Shown here: in pieces, positions 44,826-55,259 of the stretch
How the letters are laid out: every line of letters starts with the position of its first letter
How positions within the stretch are numbered: the first letter of the stretch is position 1
NCBI GenBank assembly: GCA_023213315.1
Contig: JAKCPI010005260.1
Coordinates: 1 to 64,000 of the forward strand
Length of the DNA stretch: 64,000 nucleotides
Direction of reading: 5' to 3'
Origin: Euborellia annulipes
Taxonomy: Eukaryota > Arthropoda > Insecta > Dermaptera > Anisolabididae
Notes under the pieces: model-generated
What the model saw: the letters and a program-made list of their open reading frames with translations, nothing else
Database searches by the model: none
Told to the model about the DNA's origin: nothing
Position numbers and translations under genes: made by a program

Positions 44826-44990
44826 GCGCCTTTGGGCCATAGTAAAGTGGTAGAGTATCCACTTCTTGTGCTAGAGGTCAAGGGTTCGCATCTCGTCTCA
44901 TGCGACAAAAATTTATTTTAATCTAATTGACAGTCAATTAAGTCTAAATGGCCTCCGATGCCGAAAAAGACATTAAATAAATTTCAAAAA
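44826..44990 (+). repeat. tRNA-derived SINE S2
   Basis: The A-box region ATAGTAAAGTGGTAGAGTA and B-box-like GGGTTCGCATCTCG resemble a tRNA. The 3' domain TCTAAATGGCCTCCGATGCC, then GAAAAAGACATTAAATAAA, matches the S1 tail domain although the tRNA part differs. A minus-strand relative is at 56578. Confidence 0.75.
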
Positions 44991-45094
44991 AATTAAGTTT
45001 TTCTAGTAATTAATTACTTTATAAACTCTTTTTTAATATATTTTTATTACAAGTGCAAAGAGTCCTATAGAGAGAAGGTGGATGGGGGGGTGGG

Positions 45095-45097
<3 letters not shown>

Positions 45098-45187
<90 letters not shown>
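45098..45187. repeat. 90-base uninterrupted poly-G run
   Basis: G at every position from 45098 to 45187, preceded by G-rich interrupted sequence from 45084 and joined directly to an R1 copy. A run this long can form multiple G-quadruplexes, and its length in an assembly is unreliable. Confidence 0.9.
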
Positions 45188-45189
<2 letters not shown>

Positions 45190-45530
45190 TTTCGATTTTC
45201 TCAAAATTTGTCCAACGATTTTTTTAAATTCAAAAATCAATTATTTTTTAGATGCTCTTTAAAATGTATATTCTCATTTTGCGATTGAAATCTTCTGAAG
45301 ACCACTTTACTCTTGTGTTTCATAGGAAAGATAGGAAAAATGGTTGCCATGGTAACAAAATATAAATATTTTCCCATACTTATAAATTTTACATCTGAAT
45401 TCAAATGTACCGTACTGTCGGGAACTAAATATATTTCGACACGAAAAATCTGGTGACAGCACAGAACACAACTTTCGATTACCGAAGGTAAGAGAAAGTT
45501 GTGTGCTGGCGCCAGTCACACCAGATTTTT
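45188..45530 (-). repeat. Repeat R1, palindrome-proximal half
   Basis: TTTTTCGATTTTCTCAAAAT, AGATGCTCTTTAAAATGTAT, GGTTGCCATGGTAACAAAAT and GTACCGTACTGTCGGGAACT, then the CACACCAGATT palindrome. The missing half is replaced by the poly-G run. Confidence 0.88.
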
Positions 45531-45639
45531 TTTCTTTCCATCAATAGATTAATAAGAGAGAAAGAGAAACCAAAATCAATTAATTTATTCGAAAGAGAGA
45601 AAGACTTCATTAAAATGATGGACATTATCAATCCATCTG

Positions 45640-46100
45640 AAGACTTAATTAACTACCCGGGTACATTTGTTGATTTTTGAAGTTGTTTGACAGGGGTGTG
45701 TGAAAGCGTGTGTGTACGTGTGTATGTGTGTGTGCTTTGGCAAACAGTCCTCTGGCTGATCTTTATCTTGACAAGATGCAGGGAGGCTCGCATTTCTGCC
45801 CCCCGGGGGTGGCGGTGATCTTGTTGTATTGATAACATATCAAGACATACATCGGCCCTTGTAGAACACAATTCTCCAACCATTGCTCCTTGTTCTTCTT
45901 CTTGTACCTGGGACCATCAGCCCCTTGTCTTAATCCGGCCTCTTTTTTTGTATCCACGGCCTTTGGGCAGGCACCTCGGGGGTGTGTGTTTTTTATGCCG
46001 TCGGCGTTATTGAACAACAACATATCAGATCATCATGGGAAAAAATTGGAGCGATTCACCTCTCGTTGGTTGGGACTTAATCATTTGAGATCATTTTTCA
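45640..46100. promoter_or_regulatory. Unique average-GC segment
   Basis: Repeat-free, with several ATTGTT/AACAAT/CTTGTT Sox-like cores (45815, 45870, 45885, 46010) and CCCCCGGGGGTGG. Frames on both strands lack domains. Possible conserved noncoding element. Confidence 0.25.
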
Positions 46101-46318
46101 AAAAATTGATCAGCATCTCCGTATTAAGACAATAATCGAATAAAAAAAATTTCTTTGTCTAATTTAACTTCTTAAAAAAAAAAAAAGATTAATGAATTTT
46201 ATTGTCCTAAACAAGTCAAGGGGAATGAATTTTATTAAGGAATTCAAAAATTGATTTTCTCACTATTTGGAACTGGCAAAATAGACTGGCTGTTGTTGGT
46301 TGCAATTATTACACTTTA

Positions 46319-46885
46319 TCAGGTCTATTCTCTAAGTTAATTTTTAACATCTGAAATCAGCGTTAATTCATTTTAACATCTCCTTGCCTCAAATTACTAT
46401 TTATGAGCAAAAACTTTTACGTAAGCGTTAACATTTAGTCAATAGTGTTAAAAATTAATGTCATGTTTATGAAATGCCTTTAATAATAACGCCTTATTTA
46501 ATGCATACAAATGGCTTTCTTAACCTAAAAAGTAAGGTTATGGTTTTGCCAGCTTTGAGATAAAAGCAACATGTTAACGTCGTTGTTAAAACTTTGTTTA
46601 GAGAATAGCATTTTTTAACGCTGATGCGTCAGATTGGCCTACTAGATTGAAAATCACAAATCAATTAGTAATGCGCATGCGCGAGAGGGTGTAAAAACAC
46701 GAACAAGCAGAAAACATATCTATCTTCGTATGGATTGTTAACACTTAGCGCTAAAAAGTAAAATGTTAACGTCGCTGTTATAACTTTGCTTAGAGAATAA
46801 CATTTTTTAACTCTGGTGTTATTATTTTAATTTATAACACCCAATTTATGATGTTTTAATGTCTATTTTTAGAGAATAGGCCTGT
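46319..46885. mobile_element. TIR element with internal direct repeats
   Basis: The ends CAGGTCTATTCTCTAA and TTAGAGAATAGGCCTG are inverted. Inside, a ~57-bp direct repeat occurs at 46567-46624 and 46760-46816 (TGTTAACGTCG, TTAGAGAATA and CATTTTTTAAC shared). The repeats carry AGAGAATA like the termini. No ORF. Confidence 0.7.
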
Positions 46886-46925
46886 ACTTTTAATTATTAT
46901 TAATTAATTTATTAATTTATATCAT

Positions 46926-47015
46926 TTTTACTTTCTCTTACCTTTATATGTAATATTCGTATAGTGAGAAGTATTGCGATCATGTCAAAAATTCGATGTC
47001 GAGATTTTTTGTCAA
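46926..47015 (-). repeat. Repeat R1 terminal fragment
   Basis: TTTTTACTTTCTCTTACCTT and ATGTCAAAAATTCGATGTCG, stopping at GAGATTTTTTG. Confidence 0.82.
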
Positions 47016-47189
47016 GTAGCGTTTACCTTCCAGTTATAAAAAAAATTTTATTAGTAAAAATGAATTGTCTTTTTGGCTGGAAGTTGCCTATCGTTGAGGC
47101 GGAGTCAAAAAATTATTTTATAAATTTTCTTTTAGCTCCTTCTCGGAGAAAGGTTGTTAGAAATGAACGCAGGAGGAGGAGTTAGAGAT

Positions 47190-47310
47190 AGGAAATAATG
47201 TAACTTCACGGGGTGCCGGTAGATGACTACGGCCAGAGGCCGGTTGGGTTTGAGGGTGTGTCTCCGTGCACGAAAGCACCTCGTGGAAAATAACGGGGAT
47301 TCCAATAGGA
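47190..47310. other. GC-rich segment with several hairpins
   Basis: GGCCAGAGGCC, GTGCACGAAAGCAC and CACGAAAGCACCTCGTG fall within about 85 bases of a compact GC-rich island. No ORF or known RNA signature is recognised. Confidence 0.3.
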
Positions 47311-47319
47311 ATTTCAAAT

Positions 47320-48077
47320 AATATTAATAATACTAAAGGTTGTTTCCCTAGTTTCCTCAAAAATTTAAATAAATATTAGTTTATTATATTACCTGAATTA
47401 AAAAAAAAAAAATAATACAAAAAATTGCCTTCCGCAATTATTTGGCTGTTATAAAAACTTTAATAATTTAATTAAAATACATTCATCTATTATGAAGATT
47501 ATAAATGAAAATATACCCCTAAAACCCTAATAATACCTTTAAAAGCTTTTAAGCCTAAACATATGAAGGGAGGGGGGGGGGGAGTGGAGTGTACAAAAAC
47601 TCAACTCACTCCCCGCTTTCTATTTTTCACATCCCCTTGTGTATCATTATTGCTATTCTGTCAATTAGTGATATTTTTTCACTCCGTATTTCGTTTTTCA
47701 TCATGCAAATATTAATTTAAATATTTTAATTAGGTGATTTTTTTGTTAAAAATGATCATTTTAATAAAATGAATAGGGTGGAGATCGGGGAGGGGATGTG
47801 TTTAAAAAATGCATATGTCATTGAAGAGTAAATGGGATGGGGTTGTAAAAATTTATGGATCATTCAGTTAAGGGTTGATTATAACATATAAAATAAACAA
47901 AAAAAAAACAAAAAAATATTCCGTTTATCAATTTTAAAATTCTCATCGTTTGTATAGATTTTGATAGATAGTGTTTTTGTATAAATCCGCGATTTCGAGG
48001 TCCCTGGTTTGGCATTTATTTCCCTTCCCTATAAAGTATTGACCCCCCCCCCGCTTGCCGGTTTGCTCAGTTCTAAT
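47320..48077. other. AT-rich spacer
   Basis: No supported feature; G- and C-runs at 47571 and 48043. Confidence 0.4.
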
Positions 48078-48146
48078 TAATCTAACTTTTCTAACTAGCC
48101 AGCTGACTTTGACTTTCAAATATTGTAAAGCTAATCATATGATTAA

Positions 48147-48416
48147 GGGAGCGTACAAGTAATACGTAACGCAATTTGGGGGGAGGCGGTCTCGTAAAAC
48201 GTTTCCATGCATTACAAGGGGGGAGGGAGGGGTTGAACAACGCGTAACGTAACTGGTATTTTAGCGACTTTCGGGTACTTTTAGATAAAAATGGCCACTT
48301 GAGCGTTACGTAACGTCTAGGGGGGGGGGTCCAGAAAAATGTTACGGCGCGTTACATGGGGGGGAGGGGGATCAAAAATCTTCAAAAATTGCGTTACGTA
48401 ATACTTGTACGCTCCC
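48147..48416. mobile_element. TAA-flanked MITE (PIF/Harbinger-like)
   Basis: GGGAGCGTACAAGTAATACG and CGTAATACTTGTACGCTCCC are perfect inverted ends. TAA lies on each side (48144-48146, 48417-48419), and the uninterrupted E copies read GATTAAATAAGA at this point. A 3-bp TAA duplication fits PIF/Harbinger. The interior is GC-rich with ACGTAACG repeats and G-runs. 270 bp, no ORF. Confidence 0.85.
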
Positions 48417-48654
48417 TAAACAAAGAGCCCAGGTCGTTGTTAGGAACTAACTAAGGCCCAAAGATCTGTATAATGAAATTAAGAACACAAGCATTTTTTT
48501 TTTTTTTTTTTTTAGAAATTTTTAAATATATGTTAAAAAATTAATTGGATTTAGTTAATTATTTTAATTTTTAATAATTTTTATAAATGATGCCTTATCA
48601 AGTTGCTACTAACTTCACAAAACTGACCTTATACCTCAGATCTCTAATTATATG

Positions 48655-49298
48655 TGAAAAAATCTGCTGGGACAAGTCGCACAGCACACTACTTTCTCTT
48701 ATCTTCGGTAATCAAAAGTTGTGTTCTGTTCTTGTCACACCAGATTTTTTGTGTCGAGATATACCGTATTTAATTTCCGTTTATACGTATATTAAAATTC
48801 AAAATTTATAAACATAGAAAAATATTAATATTTTGCAAACATTTCTCCTATCTTTCTTATGAAGAACAAGATTCAAAAGATTTCAAAATGAGAATATATA
48901 TTTTAAAGAGCATCTAAAAAATAAATGATTTTTGAATTTTAATCAAAATCGTTAGAGCGAATTTTGAGAAAATCGAAAAAAAACTGAAAAGGTACATCAG
49001 TAAAGTACTAGTACCTTTCTGCCGATTTTGTTCAAAAGCTTCGTGTTATGTCCCAGGGGGGTACCTAATTTAAATATAAAATTTCAATCTCCTAGCTCTT
49101 TCGTTCTTGAGATATTTTGTTCACAGTCACACAGACAGACCATCTTGCGAAAACCACTTTTCTGGATTCAGAGGAACTCAAAACGTGTATATCCAAAAAT
49201 CCAAAGTCTCCACATTGAATTTTTGACATTAATCTAATACTTTCTCTATATACTGTATATATTAACATATAATGTTATAGAGGTAAGAGAAAGTAAAA
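48655..49298 (+). repeat. Repeat R1, full-length copy inserted in element E
   Basis: The palindrome (ATCTGCTGGGACAAGTCGCA...GTCACACCAGATT), body blocks in canonical order and the terminal hairpin (CTTTCTCTATATACTG...GGTAAGAGAAAGTAAAAA) are all present. The target is an A-run: the empty sites at 62.95 kb and 22.49 kb are TATGTGAAAAACTC and its diverged relative. Confidence 0.93.
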
Positions 49299-49419
49299 AC
49301 ATTTTTTTTTAAACTCGAAAGTTAAGCGTGTTCTTGTTTACTATATCGATGATTTGCTATCTGTCGGTTATGTTTTCTAGTTGCTAGACTGAAGCCACCG
49401 ACTCTCAGTGATAATAATT

Positions 49420-49999
49420 AAGTCTTTAAGTTAAGAATCGAATTAAGTCGTTTAATTTCAAATTTTATAATATAAACCAATAATTGAGGAAGTTTCTTCT
49501 TGCTATATCGATTTATCAACATTTCACTAATTTACTTCTAACTATAATATCTAAAATGCATGAATTATTTTCTTTTTGAATTCTGTAAAGTTGGTAGTCC
49601 GAATGAGTAGCAATTGATCGAAAAAAAAACATTAGTGAATTTCACTTGAGTTGCCCAACTTCCAGCAAAAACATACCCCATTATTTTTCAACTAACCCCA
49701 TATTAAGGAAAAGATAATCCATTTTTTTTTTGTAAATTGTTTTTTTTTTTTTGTTTTTTTGTTTTTTGTTTACAAATTCCACTATTATTATTTTTTTTTT
49801 TTTTATATACTGTAAATGAGGTTATTGGCTTAAAAAATCCTTGAGAATAAGTATGAATAAGAAAAAGATAGAAAGAAAAAAAAAAAAAAACACATCAGAA
49901 TTCGAAAGACTTGATGGCTTGGATTCTTTTTCCTTCATACATGGTGCTCATATTTATAAGCCATATTCTTGGACCTAGAAGACATGGACGACGACGACG
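49420..49999. other. AT-rich spacer
   Basis: Poly-T and poly-A tracts; nothing supported. Confidence 0.45.
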
Positions 50000-50363
50000 A
50001 CGATGACGACGTCTCCAAGATTGCACTATCAGGTCGACGTATTTTGCGGGTTTCTACTCACACACATACATATATTCAGACTCACTCACATATTATATAT
50101 ATATATATTGTGTGGGGAGAGTGAATTCACCCTCGACACGGAGAGTGACTTCCGGTGCGCCATGGCCGAGTGGAAGGGGACCGCTTCGTCGACAATGCCC
50201 GCCACGACAACAATAGAGCCCTCCCTGTCCCTTTTTGAGGGAGGAGGGGGGTTAAGGCCCCTAGTTGAGGGTGTTTTCGAGGGTGGGTTGCCACCACCAC
50301 TACCACCCTCTGAAGGGCTTGTGTGTGGTATGGGGTGCCCAGAGCAACCAACGGCCATCGATA

Positions 50364-50403
<40 letters not shown>

Positions 50404-50560
50404 TCTCTCTCTCTCTCTCTCTTTCTCTCTTAAGGGCCTTATCTCTCTCAAGTCTTGGAGTCGCCAAGGGCAGAAGCCTATGCTGACTGACTTCCTGGTT
50501 CTCCCCCCCCCCCCACTCTATCTACTTCTAAAGCCCTAAGCATAAGCTATCTGTCCTTCA
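50000..50560. promoter_or_regulatory. GC-richer unique segment around microsatellites
   Basis: A 178-codon forward frame crosses this segment, but half of it is (TA)n/(CT)n and poly-C. The non-repetitive middle (50150-50360) encodes MAEWKGTASSTMPATTT followed by Gly/Pro-rich sequence with no domain and no splice signals. CpG content is raised. Regulatory or chance. Confidence 0.22.
50367..50430. repeat. (TA)n followed by (CT)n microsatellite
   Basis: TA units to 50402 run straight into CT units. Confidence 0.95.
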
Positions 50561-51408
50561 CTTCACTTTTTATTTCACCCTACCCTACCCCTATCGTCGA
50601 CCCATGCAATGTAAAAATCATTTCTTAAATCGAAGAATGCATTTATAAAGGAGATTTGAACGGAAATTTATTTTTTTTTTTTTGTTCTTAAACAAAGAAA
50701 TATTTAATTAATAAATAGGGAGTTATTAAATTAAACATTTCTTTATTCAGAAAATTTTGTAACTAGCTTTATTTTTATATGTTCTTTGGAAATTTTATAG
50801 GTAAATTGGAGAAATATTGTGATTGATTGGGGATGTTATAGAAGAGGCTTTATCAGTTTTATCGGCACTGGATACCTAGTATAGTTTATTTTATAATAGC
50901 ATGTTATTTGTTAAGTGACCAAAAAAAAAATTTATGAATATTCCAATTGAAATATTAATTTTTTTTTTTAAATAAATTAATAGGCTCGATTTTGAATCTT
51001 TTTGTCACATTCTTTTCGAGGTTCATCAGGAATTTTTTAAGTAAACCTAAACAGTGGAAATCGAGGATATTAATTTTATTAAAATAATTTTATTCATATT
51101 CAATTCTCTTGGTTTAAGGGATTACGTGCAACAAATTTGGATTTTCTTACGTAGTGACGTCACTCGGGAACAAAAAAAGGCGACTCTCAACGCGATTAGA
51201 TTCAGCACATAACAGATATATAAATCAAAAATTCACTAGATGGTCTAGTTCATTGAAAATTATTTGAACCTGACCAATTTCCTAGCCTTTTTCTTATTAA
51301 TATGAATTCTGCTTAGAAGTTTCACTTCTCTATTGTATATATAGTATAAATGCATGTTGATTTATTTCTAAATTTGCACCTAAATGTGTTTGTATGTCTC
51401 TTTTAAAG
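50561..51408. other. No gene recognised
   Basis: AT-rich; a decayed GAGGTTCATCAGG near 51019 may be an old hairpin-motif copy. Confidence 0.4.
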
Positions 51409-51689
51409 TAAATGAATTTATTGAATAGTGGAACTTGACTGTAGCTGATATGTCGAATAAAGAAGAGGATGCAGCCAATAATTGAGCCTTTAATGATTAA
51501 GCACCTTTTATTAGAACTTTTCGACCGAGACCAAACCTGCCAATTTCAGCCTTCAAAAAGCCTTTTTTGTATAAAAATTGGGATGGATGTAGATCCCGGT
51601 CGAAACGTTCTAATAAAGAGTGCTTAATTATTAAATAGAGGCTCAATTATTGGCTGCATCCTCTTTCCTATTCAACATAAATGAATTTA
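51409..51689. mobile_element. Palindromic element with 12-bp target duplication
   Basis: TAAATGAATTTA flanks it (51409-51420 and 51678-51689). The arms run GAGGATGCAGCCAATAATTG...TTATTAGAAC on the left and GTTCTAATAAAGAGTGCTTA...CAATTATTGGCTGCATCCTC on the right, with CCCGGTCGAAACGTTC at 51593-51608. The left side carries an extra unpaired tail next to the duplication. Confidence 0.83.
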
Positions 51690-51699
51690 GATGATAACT

Positions 51700-52265
51700 G
51701 GATAAGCCTAAATTACAGAAATTCACAAAAGATTGATGATCAGAAAATTGAGGTGCATCTTCATAAATAAAGCATTCAATTAGTGCCAGGGATTTGCTTT
51801 CCGTTTTGAAAGATGAAATTTTTGACTATCAATTAATTTAGAAAATTAGGGACGGAATCTGATTGGTCTCAGATGCTGAAAAAGTCCTTGCAAAAAATCA
51901 TCTCTAACTGGGCTCTAGGCCTATTATGATTTGTGGCCTCTAAATTCTTTATCAAAACCATATTTGTCTTCTATTTACCAAAAATAAATATTAAATAATG
52001 CAACTTTGGAGATTTGCGCTCTCTCCCCCATCGATTAGGCCATTCATCTTTCAGCAAAATGACCAGATGGTGTTTGTGCGCGCAGGGGTTGTTTGAACTA
52101 GATTAATGATAATAGCCCGAAATTATCCTTTTAGGGATTTTCTTATTGTATCAACTAACTAAAACCTCAACCTACTAAATATTTTCAGATACTCATTTTA
52201 CTTACAAATTTTATAATATAATAAAAGTTCTAGGCAAATTGGAACCGGATAATTAAAACAAAAAT
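51700..52265. other. No gene recognised
   Basis: A short unique patch at 52010-52110 (GATGGTGTTTGTGCGCGCAG) has average GC. Otherwise AT-rich. Confidence 0.4.
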
Positions 52266-52621
52266 TAATTGGAAAATAGAGAAAAGTAGATTTATAGCTG
52301 GATAAAAGTTGTTGATGAGTAGTAGGATGAAGAAAGAAAAGCAGCTAGTATTTATTTCATTTATTTAATACACATTAGGCTGACGTTTCGGTCTCTGTTG
52401 AGACCATCTTCAGAGCTCTTAGGCTGTCAATATGAGATAAATATCATAGACTCAATTATATAATTCATACCAATAGGTTATCTCATATTGACAGCCCATA
52501 AGCTCTGAAGATGGTCTCAACCGAGACCGAAACGTCAGCCTAATGGGTATTAAATAAATCAAATAGATACTAGCTGCTTTTTTCTTTCTTCATCCTACTA
52601 CTCATCAATAATTGGAAAATA
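52266..52621. mobile_element. Palindromic element with 13-bp target duplication
   Basis: TAATTGGAAAATA flanks it exactly (52266-52278, 52609-52621). The arms share GATGAGTAGTAGGATGAAG, AGCAGCTAGTATTTATTTC and the core CTGAAGATGGTCTC-AACC-GAGACCGAAACGTC (plus, 52504-52536), whose hairpin is six perfect base pairs. The left end has a 33-bp unpaired tail. Confidence 0.88.
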
Positions 52622-53009
52622 AAAAATTTACAAATTAATTTTAAACTGGTAACGGTTGGCTCTAGTTGAAACATTATGCTTTATACCATATGTGTCGAAA
52701 TACGTATACGTAAAGTGTTAATGTGAATTTAATTCTCCTATTAAAAAAATTACACTAATGAAATAGAATCTCGTGTCTCGATGTTTGATGATACGGATGA
52801 TCGGGTTTCTACGGCAAAGACAGTGGATTACATCAAAATTTTAGACAAATTTATTTCTCTGAAACATAGGTACAGATTAAGAGAACGACATAATTGTGGT
52901 TATCCCATTTCAATTATTTACAGCAAAATAAATAAAAATACAAAATTTTATTTTTTTCTACTTTTTCGGCTGTCATTTAGAGTTTACAATTTTTACATGT
53001 TTGAAATAG

Positions 53010-53150
53010 TTAAGCATCGATGGGTTCACGTAGTCCAGCAGTCTTGTTTTTCGGAGGCCACCTATCCCGATTTTCACCACTGCTTGTCGTTGCTTAACAA
53101 CACGAATCTTGGTGGCTGTAGTTCTATTTTCTTGCCAGGCTCTCCGGCAA
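53010..53150 (+). repeat. SINE-like family F
   Basis: AGCATCGATGGGTTCACG, GGAGGCCACCTATCCCGATT, CGTTGCTTAACAACACGAAT, CTTGGTGGCTGTAGTTC and GCCAGGCTCTCCGGC. Confidence 0.75.
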
Positions 53151-53354
53151 CAAACAAAATTAATTCTGAATAAGTGTGCTTTGCTTTGTTAGGAGGCGTT
53201 TTTTGTGTAAATTAATTCTAACACCTGAGAGGGTGTGGGTGCCGAAATATTTTACTCTCTGAAATAATAAATATTAGGCTAACTAGGTAGAGCTTTGTTT
53301 GAAAAAGATGGAATTTTTTCAACCAATGCTCACATAGACTGTTCTTTAGCCAGT

Positions 53355-53509
53355 CAGTTTAAAATAAAAGCCGGGGGGGTGGGCCGCGGACGTCTAAGGA
53401 AAAATAAAAATTATATAAGTCAATATATAGGTTTACATATACACTGGGCCTCAGCGGTTTTTTTACGGAAAAAGTGGGCCGCACATCATAAAAGGTTGGG
53501 AACCTCTGC
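53355..53509. repeat. hAT-like element, right end
   Basis: GTGGGCCGCACATC, then AAAAGGTTGGGAACCTCTG, resembles the CAGAGGTTCCCAACCTTTT end common in hAT elements (read on the minus strand). A second GGGCCGCGG block lies at 53384. The left end is not identified. Confidence 0.5.
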
Positions 53510-53515
53510 CATATA

Positions 53516-53815
53516 ATATTATACAAGGGCGTATATAGAAAATTTTTTCGGGGGGGGGGGGGGGCTCGAACTCAAAAATTTTCCTGCCTGCGGAAAATTT
53601 TTTGCCCTGACGTTAAAATCATTTTACCTTTTTTTTGGGAGGCTAAATTTTGTGGAAAAATTTTATTTTTTTTACGGAACCAAATTTTCCCGTCACGCGG
53701 AAAATGTTTTTCCCGGACATTAAAATTATTTTTTCTTTTGCGGACCATTTGGCGCCCCTTTGTGAGTAGCGCCCGGGGCATGATGACCCCCCTTGCCCCC
53801 CCCTCGCTACGCCAC
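53516..53815. mobile_element. GGCGTA-type element with internal direct repeat
   Basis: The left AGGGCGTATATAGAAAATTT with a G-run and the right CCCCTCGCTACGCCACTG with C-runs are imperfectly inverted. Inside, CGGAAAATTTTTTGCCCTGA at 53590 is repeated as CGGAAAATGTTTTTCCCGGA at 53698. No ORF. Confidence 0.58.
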
Positions 53816-53843
53816 TGATATGTTTATATATAAGCTTATATAT

Positions 53844-54379
53844 GGACCCTGTTATGCAATGGTGTGTCAAAGACCAAACATCGAATTTTGAGAAAATCAA
53901 CAATAAAGTTTTTTTTTTTTTTTTTATTAAAAAAAACATTCACACTTTTTCTCATTCACACTCACATTCACACACTCATTCACACAGTCTTCTCGGCAAC
54001 TTAGGCCATTTAAGACTTTAACCGATATCCGTTAATGAGTATTATACATATTGGGGTCCAGGCATTTTTATTTAAGTCATTTGGTATCCAAATGCCTTAA
54101 ATAAAATTATCGGACTGCCTGGGGTCCGAACCCGCGACGTTCGGTATAGAAGGTAGACACGCTACCAACTACTCCAAGCCCCGTGGGCAATAAAGTTTTT
54201 TGTTTACATTGGATTATATATAATTTTTCTTGTCAATTGTGCAAGTAATATTAAATATAAATTTTTTTAGGACATATTTCATAAAAAATCCTATTAATTA
54301 AAGCATTTGAAACAATATTCAGTGGTTAACTCATTTTTGAATTTTTTGGTCTTTGACACACCATTGCATAACAGGGTCC
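53844..54379. mobile_element. TIR element interrupted by SINE S1
   Basis: GGACCCTGTTATGCAATGGT, then GTCAAAGACCAAA, is mirrored by TTTGGTCTTTGACACACCAT and TGCATAACAGGGTCC. Removing the SINE leaves about 270 bp. The flanks are ATAT/ATAT. Confidence 0.85.
53911..54199 (-). repeat. tRNA-derived SINE S1 with target duplication
   Basis: CAATAAAGTTTTT lies on both sides (53911 and 54188). Within, the order on the plus strand is poly-T, CACACTCATTCACACAGTCT, CGGCAACTTAGGCCATTTAA, GGGGTCCAGGC, GGTCCGAACCCGCGACG, GCTACCAACTACTCCAAGCC. The poly-T corresponds to the 3' poly-A, so both boundaries of S1 are defined here. Confidence 0.9.
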
Positions 54380-54399
54380 ATATAATATAGGCCTACTCA

Positions 54400-54889
54400 A
54401 TGGATTTTTCGGTTTAGGTGGGAATCAAACCAGCACCTTGTTGTTTATGCATTGCTATCATGTGATGAAAAAGCATAATAATATCTCAGGAGTGTCGATG
54501 GACCGGAAACGCTTCGATTCCCAGGATGACATGTAATTTTTTAACTTGGAAAAAAAAATATTTATTTAACTTATATAAAAATATCTCCAACCCTTTTGAG
54601 CAAGAAGGGTTGTTGCTGGTAAAATAATTAAAAAAATAAACAAGCTCTCTTTTCAAAAGAGGTGTGGTCACCACACCTGTTTCTTTTTTAATTCTTACGG
54701 AACGTTACTTGCAATACAGTTACTTATTTATATACAATATTTTTTCCGCAAACTTAAGAAAGAAGAGGGACCGTTGGAGAGAAAGAAAAAAAAACTAACT
54801 GAGCAAGTCGTCGCGTAAATCGTGAGAATATTGAAAAAAAAAAAAACTTGTAGAGATCTAGACCGGTCCATCGAGTGTAGAAACAACTT
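54400..54889. other. No gene recognised
   Basis: A short inverted CCAACCCTTTTGAGCAAGAAGGGTTG hairpin near 54590. Nothing else supported. Confidence 0.4.
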
Positions 54890-55250
54890 CAGCATCCCAA
54901 GTGAGCGAGGGAGGGCAGCTGCTGCACCCTCTCTCTCTTTTACCCTCATCATCCATCCCAGTACTACATTAACCATAAATCAGTGTAGCCAGGTGTGTTG
55001 GTGGGTAGCCTTCTGCCGCTGCAAATCGGCTCAAGCTTTACTACATACAGGATAACATATTGCAAGAGACGGGAATTTCCCAACACGAAACGACGACGGC
55101 TTGAGGGGGAGGGAGTAGTCCCCCCACGCTCGGGGCCTCCACCCCCTCCCTTTCGGGGGGCGTTGCCCGCGCTGACCCCGCCTGGTGTCCCCCACCCCTC
55201 CAATATGGCCGCCAGCCCCGGAGGAGATTTATTTATTTTAATGGGCCAAA
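54890..55250. promoter_or_regulatory. CpG-rich unique island with a palindromic Rel site
   Basis: GGGAATTTCCC at 55071-55081 is a perfect palindromic NF-kB/Dorsal-type site. The island also has GCAGCTGC (54916), GCTCAAGC, CCGCGC and AATATGGCCGCC, with many CpGs. Frames here are GC-driven and lack domains. It could be a promoter with a first exon; no TATA box or splice donor is obvious. Confidence 0.38.
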
Positions 55251-55259
55251 TAGACACAC

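Larger units (their letters stand above)
48078..49410. mobile_element. Element family E copy carrying two nested insertions
   Basis: The E sequence appears in three pieces. 48078-48146 has TAAAGCTAATCATATGATTAA. 48417-48654 has AGAGCCCAGGTCGTTGTTAG and ACCTCAGATCTCTAATTATA. 49299-49410 has CGAAAGTTAAGCGTGTTCTT and TCTAGTTGCTAGACTGAAGC. They align in order with the complete copy at 22378-22789 (reversed), interrupted by a TAA-flanked MITE and a full R1. The left outer end is uncertain. Confidence 0.8.

Noticed and set aside
45019..45288. Poly-Pro and poly-Gly frames
   Set aside because: Direct translation of the G-run.
12256..50430. CRISPR-like or regularly spaced direct repeats
   Set aside because: Only microsatellites and dispersed repeats were found; no regular repeat-spacer array, as expected for animal nuclear DNA.
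50003..50539. 178-codon forward frame
   Set aside because: Runs through (TA)n, (CT)n and poly-C; the remaining middle has no domain and no splice boundaries.
52740..52960. Frame MFDDTDDRVSTAKTVDYIKI...
   Set aside because: Fairly protein-like for about 50 codons, but it runs into AT-rich DNA and then a family F repeat, with no good acceptor or donor. Left as unresolved.
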